DNA from: Sinimarinibacterium flocculans
Lineage (GTDB): Bacteria; Pseudomonadota; Gammaproteobacteria; Nevskiales; Nevskiaceae
Direction of reading: 5' to 3'
Assembly: GCF_003201205.1 (NCBI RefSeq)
Contig: NZ_QICN01000006.1
Coordinates: forward strand, 124,001-188,000
DNA length: 64,000 nt
Shown here: in pieces, positions 42,169-51,047 of the stretch
Numbering within the stretch: position 1 is the stretch's first letter
Layout: every line of letters begins with the position of its first letter
The notes under the pieces: model-generated
Told to the model about the DNA's origin: nothing
The model's database searches: none
What the model saw: only the letters and a program-made list of their open reading frames with translations
Made by a program: the position numbers and the translations under genes

Positions 42169-43053
42169 TCAGTCGCCGGTCAGCAGGCGCTGCGCTTCTC
42201 GATACTTGGCCGCGCTCTTGTCGATGATGTCCTTCGGCAGCTGCGGGCCGGGCGCCTGCTTGTTCCAGTCCAGCGTTTCCAGGTAGTCGCGCACGAACTG
42301 CTTGTCGAAGCTCGGCGGGCTGATACCGGGACGGTAGGTCTCGGCCGGCCAGAAGCGTGAGGAGTCCGGCGTGAGCGCCTCGTCGATCAGGTGCAGCACG
42401 CCGTGCTCGTCGAGGCCGAACTCGAACTTGGTGTCGGCGATGATGATGCCGCGCTCGCGCGCGTACTCGGCGGCTTCGGCATAGAGGCGCAGCGTGGTGT
42501 CGCGCACCTGTGCAGCGAGGTCCGCGCCGATGCGGCGTTCGACCTCGGCGAAATCGATGTTCTCGTCGTGCTGGCCGACCGGGGCCTTGTCGGCCGGCGT
42601 GAAGATCGGCTGCGGCAGCCGGTCGGCGAGCTGCAGTCCCGGCGGCAGGGCGATGCCGCAGACGGCGCCGGTCCTGTTGTAGTCCTTCCATCCCGAGCCG
42701 ATCAGATAGCCGCGGGCCACCGCCTCGATCGGCAGCGCCTTGAGCTTGCGCACGACGTTGCAGCGGCCGGCGACCTGCTGCAGTTCCGCCGGCGTCAGGT
42801 GGCTGGCGAGGTCGATCTCGGGCGCGAGATGGTTCGGCAGCACACCGGCGAAACGCGCCATCCAGAAGTTGCTGACCGCGGTGAGCACCGCGCCCTTGCC
42901 GGGGATCGGCTGCGGCAGGATCACGTCGAAGGCCGACAGGCGGTCGCTGGTCACGATCAGCAGGTGATCGTCGCCGAGCGCATAGATGTCGCGCACCTTG
43001 CCGCGGTGCACGCGCGGCAGGCTGGTGATCGAGGATTCGTACAGAGCGTTCAT
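42169..43053 (-). CDS. purC: SAICAR synthetase
   Basis: 294 residues, of the longer type. Joins aspartate to CAIR in purine synthesis using ATP. Motifs: [19 protein letters not shown] (ATP lid), [35 protein letters not shown], and [15 protein letters not shown], together covering ATP, Mg and substrate sites. The ATG at 43053 is standard for the family ([15 protein letters not shown]). It is divergent from the sulfotransferase-associated operon. Confidence 0.96.
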   Translation of the reverse strand: MNALYESSITSLPRVHRGKVRDIYALGDDHLLIVTSDRLSAFDVILPQPIPGKGAVLTAVSNFWMARFAGVLPNHLAPEIDLASHLTPAELQQVAGRCNVVRKLKALPIEAVARGYLIGSGWKDYNRTGAVCGIALPPGLQLADRLPQPIFTPADKAPVGQHDENIDFAEVERRIGADLAAQVRDTTLRLYAEAAEYARERGIIIADTKFEFGLDEHGVLHLIDEALTPDSSRFWPAETYRPGISPPSFDKQFVRDYLETLDWNKQAPGPQLPKDIIDKSAAKYREAQRLLTGD

Positions 43054-43200
43054 GGCGCGGCCCGGCGGTGAGGCGCGCATTGTGGAGAAGCGGTGCAGGG
43101 GGGTAAAGCCCTGCGGCGCCGGGGTTTCAGCCGATGTTCAGTGCGGCGCGACTACGGTGGCCATCGTGGAACAGGGCCCTTGCATGGGCCATCACGACCG

Positions 43201-44556
43201 ATGACGCCGATGACCGATCGCCTCTTCAATGTGCTGTCCGTACTGGCCCTGAGCCTGCTGGCCTTTCTCGGCGGTGCCTGGGTGGTGCTCGCCGAGCGCT
43301 TTCCCGCGGACTGGCTGCGCGACGCGCACCTGGCGGGGCGCGCACTGCTGCAGCAGCGCAGCGGCGCATCCGATCCGTATGCGTCCGACCTGTGGCGCGA
43401 AGCGCGCAGCGCGCGTCGCGGCGTCACCGTGAGCGATCCGGCACGCATGCAGCCGGGTTACACGCTGTACACCTCCGGGCACACGCAGGGCGCGCTGCTG
43501 ATCGATGCCGACGGCACCGTGGTGCACGAATGGAAGCTGCCCTACGAGCAGATCTGGGATGCGCAGTCGTCGTCGGTGCGCAAGCCGGTGGCCGGGACAC
43601 ACATCTACTTCCGCAAGGCCGTGCTCCATCCGAACGGCGACCTGCTCGCGGTCTACGACGGCGTCGGCGACACGCCGCACGGCTACGGCCTGGTCAAGAT
43701 GGACCGCGAGTCGCGGGTCATCTGGACCTATCTGCAGAACGCCCACCATGACGTCGACGTCGCGCCGGACGGCCGCATCTTCACGCTGACGCACGAGATC
43801 GTCGACGAGGCATTCGAGCCGCGGCTGCACCTGAAGCCGCCGCGCATCGACGACTTCGTCGTCGAGCTGTCGGCCGAGGGGCGGGAGCTGCGCAAGATCC
43901 CGCTGCTGCAGGCGCACGACGGCACGCCTTACCTGCGCCTGCTCGACCGCTCGCCGTGGTACCTGGGGCGCAGCGGCGACTACCTGCATACCAACACGAT
44001 CGACTACATCGACGCCGGCATCGCGCGGCACTTCGACTTCGCCCGCGAGGGCCAGCTGCTGCTGTCGATGCGCGAGACCGGCGCCATCGCGGTCCTCGAC
44101 CCGGATCGCGGCAAGCTCGTGTGGGCCATGCGCGGCTCCTGGGTCGGCCAGCACGATCCGGACATGCTCGACAACGGACACATCCTGCTGTTCGACAACA
44201 ACGGGCATTTCGGCACGCATGGACAGTCGCGCGTGATCGAGATCGACCCGAAGGATGAACGGATCGTCTGGAGCTACGCCGGCAGCGCCGACGCGCCGCT
44301 GGACAGCCGCATCCGCTCCGCGCAGCAGCGGCTGGCCAACGGCAACACCCTGATCACCGAGTCCGACGGCGGTCGCCTGCTCGAGGTGACGCAGCAGGGC
44401 GAGATCGTCTGGGAGTACGTCAACCCCGTTCGCGGAGGCGAGGGCGAGCGCCTGATTCCCGTGGTCTCCTGGGGACAGCGCATCGACGCCGCCGGTCTCG
44501 AAACCGCGTTCCGCGGACATCTGGAACAGCAACGCAACAGGAGGATCCGGTCATGA
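43201..44556 (+). CDS. arylsulfotransferase (ASST)-like periplasmic protein, membrane anchored
   Basis: 451 residues. One N-terminal hydrophobic segment (VLSVLALSLLAFLGGAWVVL) anchors the protein; the rest is a propeller of the ASST kind, with blades like ALLIDADGTVVHEWKLPYEQ, HHDVDVAPDGRIFTLTHEIV and NGHILLFDNNGHFGTHGQSR. In true ASST the catalytic His accepts sulfate from an aryl sulfate donor; several candidate His are present (HHDVD, GHFGTHG), but I cannot pick the residue. ATG 43201 or 43210 may be used. It starts a four-gene unit ending in a PAPS-type sulfotransferase. Confidence 0.8.
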   Translation: MTPMTDRLFNVLSVLALSLLAFLGGAWVVLAERFPADWLRDAHLAGRALLQQRSGASDPYASDLWREARSARRGVTVSDPARMQPGYTLYTSGHTQGALLIDADGTVVHEWKLPYEQIWDAQSSSVRKPVAGTHIYFRKAVLHPNGDLLAVYDGVGDTPHGYGLVKMDRESRVIWTYLQNAHHDVDVAPDGRIFTLTHEIVDEAFEPRLHLKPPRIDDFVVELSAEGRELRKIPLLQAHDGTPYLRLLDRSPWYLGRSGDYLHTNTIDYIDAGIARHFDFAREGQLLLSMRETGAIAVLDPDRGKLVWAMRGSWVGQHDPDMLDNGHILLFDNNGHFGTHGQSRVIEIDPKDERIVWSYAGSADAPLDSRIRSAQQRLANGNTLITESDGGRLLEVTQQGEIVWEYVNPVRGGEGERLIPVVSWGQRIDAAGLETAFRGHLEQQRNRRIRS

Positions 44557-44822
44557 ATCGCATCGTGAGTCTGGGTGTCGCCAGCGTCTGCGCGCTGGTC
44601 GCGTGGCCGGCGACGGCCTATATCGGTCCCGGTGCCGGCCTGAGTCTGGTCGGTGCGCTGTGGGCCGTCATCGCCGCCATCGGCGCGGCCCTGTTCTTCG
44701 TGCTCGCCTGGCCCCTGCGACGGATGATGCGCCGGCGTCGCGTTGAACAGACCGCGGATGCGGCGGCGGCGGCCGATGCGCCGCCGGGCCCGGTGCGGAC
44801 GCGGCCGCACGACGGACACTGA
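44553..44822 (+). CDS. small membrane protein with YIGPGAG motif
   Basis: 89 residues. A signal-like N-terminus ending WPATA is followed by YIGPGAGLSLVG and one further membrane segment (LWAVIAAIGAALFFVLAWPL), then a basic turn RRMMRRRR. Small proteins with A-Y-[IV]-GPGAG directly after the cleavage site recur next to sulfotransferase and phosphoesterase genes. No activity is known. The ATG overlaps the stop of the ASST-like gene (ATGA). Confidence 0.7.
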   Translation: MNRIVSLGVASVCALVAWPATAYIGPGAGLSLVGALWAVIAAIGAALFFVLAWPLRRMMRRRRVEQTADAAAAADAPPGPVRTRPHDGH

Positions 44823-44836
44823 CGCGGGTCGCGGCC

Positions 44837-45577
44837 ATGGACTGGCTCGAACTGCCGCCACGTGCGCTGGGCTGGGTCGACCTGCAGATGTCGGCGATGC
44901 TCGGTCCGGCGATGCGCCTGACGCTGTGGAGCGTCGTGGGCGGCGCGCTGACCATGCTGCTGTATGGCGCCCTGTCGCCGCAGCGGCGTATCGCCGCGGC
45001 CAAGCGCGAGCTGGCCGTGGCTCGCGACCGGCTCGACCGCTTCGATGGCGAGATGCACGAAGCGCTGCCGCTGATGCGGCGGATGCTCGGCAGCGCCTTC
45101 AGGCAGCTCGGGCTGGTCGTCGTTCCGGCGCTCGTGGCGCTGCTGCCGATGATCCTGCTCGCGTCCTGGCTCGCCCAGAGCTACGGACACGTCTTTCCCC
45201 AGGCACAGCAGCCTGTCGCCGTTCGCGCCGAGCCGGCACCGCTGCAGGCGCAGTGGCGGCCGGCGCAGTCCCGGCGCGACGGGCGGACCGAGCCGCCGCG
45301 CGTGAGTCTGCGCGACGACGCGGGCCGCCCGCTCGGTGAGGTCGAGATGCAGGCCCCCGTGCCGGTGCTGGCCAAGCGCACCTGGCGCACGGCCATGATC
45401 GTGGGGCCGCTCGGGTTCCTGCCGGATGGACAGCCGGTCGACCGGGTCGAGATCGACCTGCCGCGCCGGGAGTTCATCGCCTGGGGGCCGCAGTGGATGC
45501 GGGGTTGGGAGTTCCTGTTCTTCGGCGTGCTGACCGTGGTCGCACTGGGACTGAAGCGCGCCCTGCGCCTGCAATGA
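44837..45577 (+). CDS. membrane protein of unknown function in sulfotransferase operon
   Basis: 246 residues with three membrane segments: about 25-45, 92-112 (LVVVPALVALLPMILLASWL) and 225-242 at the C-terminus. A charged coiled-coil-like loop (RIAAAKRELAVARDRLDRFD) joins the first two, and a periplasmic domain of about 100 residues precedes the last. The first half recalls the DUF106/EMC3/Oxa1 layout (membrane segment, coiled coil, membrane segment), but this is topology only. It sits 14 bases after the YIGPGAG gene and 15 before the sulfotransferase. Confidence 0.6.
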   Translation: MDWLELPPRALGWVDLQMSAMLGPAMRLTLWSVVGGALTMLLYGALSPQRRIAAAKRELAVARDRLDRFDGEMHEALPLMRRMLGSAFRQLGLVVVPALVALLPMILLASWLAQSYGHVFPQAQQPVAVRAEPAPLQAQWRPAQSRRDGRTEPPRVSLRDDAGRPLGEVEMQAPVPVLAKRTWRTAMIVGPLGFLPDGQPVDRVEIDLPRREFIAWGPQWMRGWEFLFFGVLTVVALGLKRALRLQ

Positions 45578-45592
45578 GCGAGTGAGACCGAC

Positions 45593-46795
45593 ATGAACAC
45601 TCAAGCTTCTTCCGATCGGGCCGCGACGACGTCGTTTGCCGTGCCGGCCTGGGTCGACTGGCTCGGCGGTTCCGTCGCGCGCCGGCCGCGGCTGTGGCAG
45701 CGGCTCGGCCGCCTGGAGTCGTCCGCCTTGCGCGAGCGCATCCAGGCCACGCCGATCCAGGCGCCGGTCTACGTCAGCGGCCTGGCCCGTTCGGGCAGCA
45801 CCGTGCTGCTGGAAATGCTGGCCGCCCATCCGGACATGGCGACGCATCGCTATCGCGACTTTCCGCTGGTGTACACGCCGTGGTGGTGGAACCGCTTTCT
45901 CGACCGCGCGCAGCGCCCGCCGGCCGCAGCGACGGAACGTGCGCACGGCGACGGCATCCTGGTCACGCCGGACAGTCCGGAGGCCGTCGAGGAGGTGCTG
46001 TGGATGGGCTTCTTCCCGCACCTGCACCGGCCGGGGGCCAGCGACGTGCTCGGCTTCATGACCGATGCGCCGGTGTTCGAGGACTTCTACCGCGACCACC
46101 TGCGCAAGCTGCTGCTGCTGCGCGGCGGCCGGCGCTATCTGGCCAAGGGCAACTACAACACCACGCGCATCGAGTACCTGCTGAACCTGTTTCCGGATGC
46201 GCGCTTCGTCCTGCCGGTGCGCGAGCCCGCGGCGCATGTCGCCTCGCTGATGCGCCAGCACCGGCGGTTCGCCGAGCGTCACGCCGCGGACCCGCGCGCG
46301 CTGCGCTACATGAGCCGGCTCGGACACTTCGAGTTCGGGCTCGATCGTCGCCCTGTTCACATCGGCGATGGATCGGAGGCATCGGCCATCGCGGCAGCCT
46401 GGGCCGCCGGTCGCGAGGCGGAGGGCTATGCTCGGGCATGGAACGACCTGTACCGCTTCGTGGCCGACCGTCTCGACGCCATGCCCGCGCTGCGCGAAGC
46501 CGTGCTGATCGTGCGCCACGAGGATCTGTGCATGGAGCCGGAGCGCAGCCTGCGCCGCCTGTTCGCGCACTGCGCGCTCGATGCCGGGCCGGCCTACTTC
46601 GAGCGTTGCGTGGCCCAGTTGCGCTGCGGCGCCGTCGGCGGACCGGGGCTCGACGCGTCGGATCGCCAGATCATTCAGCAGATCACCGCGGAAACGGCGG
46701 CGCGTTACGGCTACGGCCGCGGCGCCGGCATCGCCACGCCGCCGCTGCGCACCGCCCGCTCCGAGGACCCGTTCTCGCGGCGCCTGACGGGCTGA
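45593..46795 (+). CDS. PAPS-dependent sulfotransferase family protein
   Basis: 400 residues, cytosolic. The PAPS 5'-phosphosulfate loop is at 60-72 (YVSGLARSGSTVL, of the form xxGxxRSGST). The 3'-phosphate-binding part is VLPVREPAAHVASLMRQ near residue 210 (Arg and downstream Ser). VIVRHEDLCMEP near 305 is another family block. It would transfer sulfate from PAPS to a hydroxyl or amine of an unknown acceptor. It closes the operon begun by the ASST-like protein, which makes a sulfated envelope or secreted product plausible. Confidence 0.85.
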   Translation: MNTQASSDRAATTSFAVPAWVDWLGGSVARRPRLWQRLGRLESSALRERIQATPIQAPVYVSGLARSGSTVLLEMLAAHPDMATHRYRDFPLVYTPWWWNRFLDRAQRPPAAATERAHGDGILVTPDSPEAVEEVLWMGFFPHLHRPGASDVLGFMTDAPVFEDFYRDHLRKLLLLRGGRRYLAKGNYNTTRIEYLLNLFPDARFVLPVREPAAHVASLMRQHRRFAERHAADPRALRYMSRLGHFEFGLDRRPVHIGDGSEASAIAAAWAAGREAEGYARAWNDLYRFVADRLDAMPALREAVLIVRHEDLCMEPERSLRRLFAHCALDAGPAYFERCVAQLRCGAVGGPGLDASDRQIIQQITAETAARYGYGRGAGIATPPLRTARSEDPFSRRLTG

Positions 46796-46816
46796 ACCGG
46801 GGCCGGTTCGTTCTGG

Positions 46817-46822
46817 AATAAT
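46817..46822 (+). promoter_or_regulatory. candidate -10 element for rpe
   Basis: AATAAT preceded by CTGG, 27 bases before the rpe start and 21 after the sulfotransferase stop. The -35 is weak. Confidence 0.3.
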
Positions 46823-46849
46823 GGCGGCCCTTTTCGTCCGGGACCGCCC

Positions 46850-47542
46850 ATGGCCAGGCTCGCGCCGCTGATCGCCCCCAGCATCCTCTCCGCCAACCTC
46901 GCCCGTCTCGGCGATGACGTGGAGCGCGTGCTCGCGGCCGGCGCCGACATCGTCCACTTCGATGTCATGGACAACCACTACGTGCCGAACCTGACCTTCG
47001 GTCCGGCGATCTGCGAGGCCTTGCGCAAGCACGGCATCACTGCGCCGATCGACGTGCACCTGATGGTCGAGCCGGTCGACGCACTCGCCGCGCTGTTCGC
47101 CAAGGCCGGGGCGAGCTACATCACCTTTCACCCGGAAGCGACGCGGCATATCGACCGCAGCCTGCAGGCGATCCGCGACGCCGGCTGCAAGGCGGGCCTG
47201 GTGTTCAACCCGGCGACGCCGCTGGACTGCCTGAAGTACGTCATGGACAAGGTCGACATGGTGCTGCTGATGTCGGTCAACCCGGGCTTCGGTGGCCAGA
47301 GCTTCATCCCGGCCTCGCTGGACAAGCTGCGCGAGGCGCGTGCGCTGATCGACGCCTACACCGCGTCCCACGCCGGTCGCGAGATCCGGCTGGAGATCGA
47401 CGGCGGCGTGAAGGTCGACAACATCCGCGAGATCGCGGCCGCCGGGGCAGACACCTTCGTCGCCGGCAGCGCGATTTTCGGGGCGACGGACTACGCGGCT
47501 ACAATCGCCGCGATGCGGGCCGAGATCGCCCGCGCGGCCTAG
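46850..47542 (+). CDS. rpe: ribulose-phosphate 3-epimerase
   Basis: 230 residues, a complete TIM barrel. [16 protein letters not shown] carries the Ser, [18 protein letters not shown] the metal-binding His and catalytic Asp, VHLMVE a second His and [15 protein letters not shown] the phosphate loop; IDGGVKVDN supplies the second catalytic Asp. It interconverts ribulose-5-phosphate and xylulose-5-phosphate in the pentose phosphate pathway. It precedes trpE, as in many gammaproteobacteria; a trp promoter may lie inside its 3' end. Confidence 0.96.
   Translation: MARLAPLIAPSILSANLARLGDDVERVLAAGADIVHFDVMDNHYVPNLTFGPAICEALRKHGITAPIDVHLMVEPVDALAALFAKAGASYITFHPEATRHIDRSLQAIRDAGCKAGLVFNPATPLDCLKYVMDKVDMVLLMSVNPGFGGQSFIPASLDKLREARALIDAYTASHAGREIRLEIDGGVKVDNIREIAAAGADTFVAGSAIFGATDYAATIAAMRAEIARAA
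47500..47505 (+). promoter_or_regulatory. candidate -10 of the trpE promoter inside rpe
   Basis: TACAAT within the last codons of rpe, 55 bases before the trp leader-peptide start. A TTCGGG hexamer lies 17 bases upstream. This placement would give a leader transcript of about 50 bases before trpL. Confidence 0.35.
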
Positions 47543-47559
47543 CCCGGCAGAACGAATCG

Positions 47560-47604
47560 ATGAATCGGAAGCGTCCGGAACGGCGGTGGTGGCGATGGTG
47601 CTGA
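47560..47604 (+). CDS. trpL: trp leader peptide before trpE
   Basis: A 14-codon frame, [14 protein letters not shown], with three Trp codons in four (TGG TGG CGA TGG) just before the stop, located 46 bases before trpE. This is the hallmark of translation-sensed Trp control. The segment CGATGGTGCT-GA-AGCACCGTCG (47593-47614) can pair over the last Trp codon and the stop. The T-run at 47631-47635 is not directly preceded by a GC-rich hairpin; a pyrimidine-rich tract follows instead. The Arg codons may make it respond to Arg as well. Confidence 0.8.
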   Translation: MNRKRPERRWWRWC

Positions 47605-47650
47605 AGCACCGTCGATTCCTCCTGCACGCCTTTTTCCGAGACCTCTTCCG

Positions 47651-49084
47651 ATGACTGCCTACAACCGCATTGCCCTGACCCGCGAACTGCCGGGCGACCT
47701 CGATACGCCCGTCGGCGCCTATCTGCGCCTGGCGCATGGGCCCTACAGCTTCCTGCTCGAATCGGTGCAGGGCGGGGAGCGGTGGGGGCGCTATTCCTTC
47801 ATCGGCCTGCCGTCGCGCGAGGTGCTGCGCATTCGCGGTCACGCCGTGGAGCTGCGCCGCGACGATGCCGTGGTCGAGCAGCTCGAAACCGACGACCCGA
47901 TCGCCTGGGTCCGTGCGTACGCGGCACGCTATCGCGTGCGCCCCGAGCCCTCGCTGCCGCGCTTCTCCGGCGGTCTGGTCGGCTACTTCGGCTACGACTG
48001 CGTACGCTATTTCGAACCGAAGCTCGCGGCCACGCAGAAGGCCGATCCGCTCGGCACACCGGACATCCTGCTGATGCTCGCCGACGAGCTGGTGGTGTTC
48101 GACGCCCTGCGCGCCAGCCTGACACTGGTCGTGCACGCCGATCCGGACGACGCGGCCGACCTGGAGCGCGGCTACCGCCGGCTCGACGAGATCGAGGCGC
48201 AGCTCGCGGCACCGGCCGAACTGCCGCGTGCGCCGATGCACGCCGGCCCGGCGCTGCCGTTCACCTCCTGCTTCGGCGAAGCGCCGTTCAAGCAGGCCGT
48301 CGACCGGATCAAGGACTACATCGCCGCCGGCGACTGCATGCAGGTGGTGCCGTCGCAGCGTCTGACCGCACCGTTCGACGCCGATCCGGTGCAGCTGTAT
48401 CGCGCGATCCGTCGTCTCAATCCGTCGCCGTATCTCTACTGCATGGACCTCGGCGATCACCACGTCGTCGGCTCCTCGCCGGAGATCCTGGTGCGTGTGG
48501 AGGATGGCGAGGTCACCGTGCGGCCGATCGCGGGCACGCGCAAGCGCGGAGCCAGCGAGGACGAGGACCGCGCGCTGGAGGCGGAGCTGCTCGCCGATCC
48601 CAAGGAGATCGCCGAGCACCTGATGCTGATCGATCTCGGCCGCAACGACGTCGGCCGCGTCAGCGAGACCGGCAGCGTGCGCCTCACCGAGAAGATGATC
48701 ATCGAGCGCTACAGCCACGTCATGCACATCGTCTCGAATGTCACCGGCCGATTGAAGCCGGGCCTCGACGCCCTGCACGCGCTGGCCGCGACGTTTCCCG
48801 CCGGCACGCTGTCCGGCGCGCCCAAGGTGCGGGCGATGGAGATCATCGACGAGCTGGAGCCGGTCAAGCGCGGCATCTATGGCGGCGCGGTCGGCTATCT
48901 CGGCTGGGACGGCACGATGGACACCGCGATCGCCATCCGCACCGCGGTGATCAAGGACGGCCGGCTGCACGTCCAGGCCGGCGCCGGCATCGTCGCCGAC
49001 TCCGACCCGCAGTCCGAATGGGACGAGACCATGAACAAGGCCGCGGCAATGCTGCGCGCAGCGGCCTCGGTGGAGCGGGCGTAG
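47651..49084 (+). CDS. trpE: anthranilate synthase component I
   Basis: 477 residues. Converts chorismate and glutamine-derived ammonia to anthranilate with TrpG. The C-terminal chorismate-binding domain shows [50 protein letters not shown] and [16 protein letters not shown], all family blocks. The N-terminal [18 protein letters not shown] carries the ESxxxG.xxRYSF feedback region bound by Trp. The trpG gene is 7.4 kb away. Its own leader peptide lies just upstream. Confidence 0.96.
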   Translation: MTAYNRIALTRELPGDLDTPVGAYLRLAHGPYSFLLESVQGGERWGRYSFIGLPSREVLRIRGHAVELRRDDAVVEQLETDDPIAWVRAYAARYRVRPEPSLPRFSGGLVGYFGYDCVRYFEPKLAATQKADPLGTPDILLMLADELVVFDALRASLTLVVHADPDDAADLERGYRRLDEIEAQLAAPAELPRAPMHAGPALPFTSCFGEAPFKQAVDRIKDYIAAGDCMQVVPSQRLTAPFDADPVQLYRAIRRLNPSPYLYCMDLGDHHVVGSSPEILVRVEDGEVTVRPIAGTRKRGASEDEDRALEAELLADPKEIAEHLMLIDLGRNDVGRVSETGSVRLTEKMIIERYSHVMHIVSNVTGRLKPGLDALHALAATFPAGTLSGAPKVRAMEIIDELEPVKRGIYGGAVGYLGWDGTMDTAIAIRTAVIKDGRLHVQAGAGIVADSDPQSEWDETMNKAAAMLRAAASVERA

Positions 49085-49112
49085 CGTCTCCTGCAGGCGG
49101 CTGAACCTTGTT

Positions 49113-49240
49113 CCCCTCTCCACCCGCTTGCGGGGGGAGAGGGCAGGGTGAGGGGGGCGCCGGCGGAGCCGGCGTCTCCGCGCTACGCGCGGCCCTCTCC
49201 CGTCCCTTCGGGACACCCTCTCCCGTGTGCGGGAGAGGGA
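49113..49240. repeat. cluster of palindromes between convergent trpE and efflux operon
   Basis: At least four hairpins in 128 bases: an imperfect CCCTCTCC/GGAGAGGG arm pair (49114-49143), GCCGGC-GGA-GCCGGC near 49160, CCGCGC-TAC-GCGCGG near 49180, GTCCC-TTC-GGGAC near 49202, and CCCTCTCCCG/CGGGAGAGGG at about 49217-49240. The CCCTCTCCC core is the same as at 14180-14203. It probably ends transcription from both sides and looks like nested insertion of REP-like units. Confidence 0.65.
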
Positions 49241-49256
49241 AACTCAAATGCTTGCG

Positions 49257-50696
49257 CTAGCGCGCCGCAACATCCTGCGGCACGTCCCAGCCGCCGCCCA
49301 GCGACTTGTAGACCGCGACCAGCGCGGTTGCCGTCTCGGTGCGTGCGAGTGCGAGACGGTCCTCGGCCTCGAGCAGGCTGCGTTCGGCATCGAGCACATC
49401 GAGAAAGTCCGAAGCGCCGCCGTCGAAGCGAATGCGCGCGAGTTCGGCCGCACGGCTGCTGGCCTGGGCGCCGGTGTCGAGCAGGTCGAGCCGGCGTCGC
49501 AGCTGGCCGTAGGCGTGCAGGGCGTTCGCATGTTCCTCGAGCGCACGCAGCACGGTCTGTTCGTAGCGCGCGAGCGCGCCGTCGGCCCGCGCTTCGGCCT
49601 GGTCGATGCGCGCACGCACGCGGCCGAGATCGAAGGCGGCCCACGAGATGCGCGGCCCGAAGGCGTAGAACTCGCTGCCGGCATCGCCGATATCGCCGGT
49701 GTCGGCGACGGAGATGCCGACTTCGCCGACGAAGCGCACCTGCGGGAACAGCGCGGCGGTGGCGACGCCGATGTTGGCGGTGGCCGCGGCGAGTCGCCGC
49801 TCGGCCGCCGCCACGTCCGCGCGCCGGCGCAGCAGGTCTCCGGGCGCGCCGATCTGCACGAGGCGCGGCAGCGCCGGCAGCGCGGCGGTGGGCCGCAGCA
49901 CGGCGTCGAGTGCCTCGGGCGTGCGCCCGGTCAGCACCGCAAGGCGGTGGATGGCGTTGCTCACGGCGATGCGCAGCTCGGGCAGGCGCGCCTGTGTCGC
50001 CTTGAGCTGGGCGATCGCGCGCGCATGATCGAGTTCGGTGCCGCTGCCGTGCTCGAGCCGCGCCTGCGTGTAGGCTGCCGTGCCCGCCTGGTTCTCGGCA
50101 TTGCGCTGCGCCACCGACAGCCGGGTCTGGGCACCGCGCAGTTCGAAGTAGGTGCGTGCCAGCTCGGCGGCGACGCTGACCTGCGCGTGCTGCAGCTCGG
50201 CCGCGACCGCGGCTTCACCGGCGCGGGCGGACTCGTTGGCACGGCGTACCCGTCCGAAGAAGTCGAGCTCCCAGAAGGCATCGAAGCTCGCCTCGTAGAG
50301 TTCGCCCGTGCGCGCGTCGCGATCCAGCCCCGGGGCCTGCGCCGCGCTCTGCTGGCCGCGGACATAGCCGGCGCCGGCGCTGACGGTCGGCACCGCGTCG
50401 AGCCGCACCTCGCGGCGCAGCGCGCGCGCGGCATTGAGATTCGCCAGCGCGATGCGCAGCTCGGGGTTGGCCTGCTGGGCGTCGGCCTGCAGCGCGTCGA
50501 GCGTGGGATCGCCGAACACGGTCCAGAACCGGGCAACCGGTTCCGCGGTGCTGTAGTCGGCATCCCCGGACGGCGCCGCGGCCTCCACGGCGGGAGGCTG
50601 CGGCGCGCGGTAGTCCGGGCCCACCGCGCAGGCGGCGAGCGCACTCAGCGCGAAGCCGCCCAGGGTGGCGCGCACGCCGGTGGTGAGCGCGTTCAT
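49257..50696 (-). CDS. outer-membrane efflux lipoprotein (NodT/OprM family)
   Basis: 479 residues. Lipobox ALAAC at residue 22-23 followed by AVGPDYRAP, the standard start of NodT-type channels. Two repeated OEP domains form the helical barrel (for example LRIALANLNAARALRREVRL and a second set after residue 250). Ends in DVPQDVAAR. It forms the trimeric exit duct for the RND pump in this operon. The start overlaps the thioredoxin stop (ATGA). Confidence 0.92.
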   Translation of the reverse strand: MNALTTGVRATLGGFALSALAACAVGPDYRAPQPPAVEAAAPSGDADYSTAEPVARFWTVFGDPTLDALQADAQQANPELRIALANLNAARALRREVRLDAVPTVSAGAGYVRGQQSAAQAPGLDRDARTGELYEASFDAFWELDFFGRVRRANESARAGEAAVAAELQHAQVSVAAELARTYFELRGAQTRLSVAQRNAENQAGTAAYTQARLEHGSGTELDHARAIAQLKATQARLPELRIAVSNAIHRLAVLTGRTPEALDAVLRPTAALPALPRLVQIGAPGDLLRRRADVAAAERRLAAATANIGVATAALFPQVRFVGEVGISVADTGDIGDAGSEFYAFGPRISWAAFDLGRVRARIDQAEARADGALARYEQTVLRALEEHANALHAYGQLRRRLDLLDTGAQASSRAAELARIRFDGGASDFLDVLDAERSLLEAEDRLALARTETATALVAVYKSLGGGWDVPQDVAAR

Positions 50697-51034
50697 GCGG
50701 CCGCCAGGTGGGGCGCGACGAAGGCGTCGAGCCGGCTCTTGGGAACAGCGCCGGTCTGCGTGGCCGCCGGCACGCCGTTGCGGAACAGGATCATCGTCGG
50801 AATGCTGCGGATGCCGAGCGCCGCCGCGGTCTGCGGGTTGGCGTCGACGTCGAGCTTGACGACCTTGAGCCGGCCCGGGTGCTCGTCGGCGATCTGGTCG
50901 AGGATCGGCGCGACCATGCGGCACGGGCCGCACCACTCGGCCCAGAAGTCGACGAGGACCGGCTGCACCCAGCTCGCGAGTTTCACGTCCTGCTCGAAGC
51001 TGGCGTCGGTGGCGGCAGAGATCTGCGGGTTCAT
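50693..51034 (-). CDS. thioredoxin
   Basis: 113 residues with the canonical redox motif DFWAEWCGPCRM and the cis-Pro loop IRSIPTMILF. No signal peptide, so it is cytosolic. AGGAG stands 6 bases before the ATG. It is inserted between the RND permease (13-base gap) and the outer-membrane channel (ATGA overlap), an unusual place for a thioredoxin, suggesting that drug export is linked to thiol stress. It may be a second thioredoxin beside a housekeeping copy elsewhere. Confidence 0.93.
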   Translation of the reverse strand: MNPQISAATDASFEQDVKLASWVQPVLVDFWAEWCGPCRMVAPILDQIADEHPGRLKVVKLDVDANPQTAAALGIRSIPTMILFRNGVPAATQTGAVPKSRLDAFVAPHLAAA

Positions 51035-51047
51035 GGCGTACTCCTGG

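Noticed and set aside
47631-47650. T-run before trpE as a classical intrinsic attenuator
   Set aside because: The nearest strong hairpin (47593-47614) ends 16 bases before the T-run, and the bases between are C/T-rich without a stem, so the usual terminator form is not met.
44618-49216. A 1,532-codon open frame on the minus strand
   Set aside because: It is antisense to the sulfotransferase, rpe and trpE genes and has no recognisable fold or start context.
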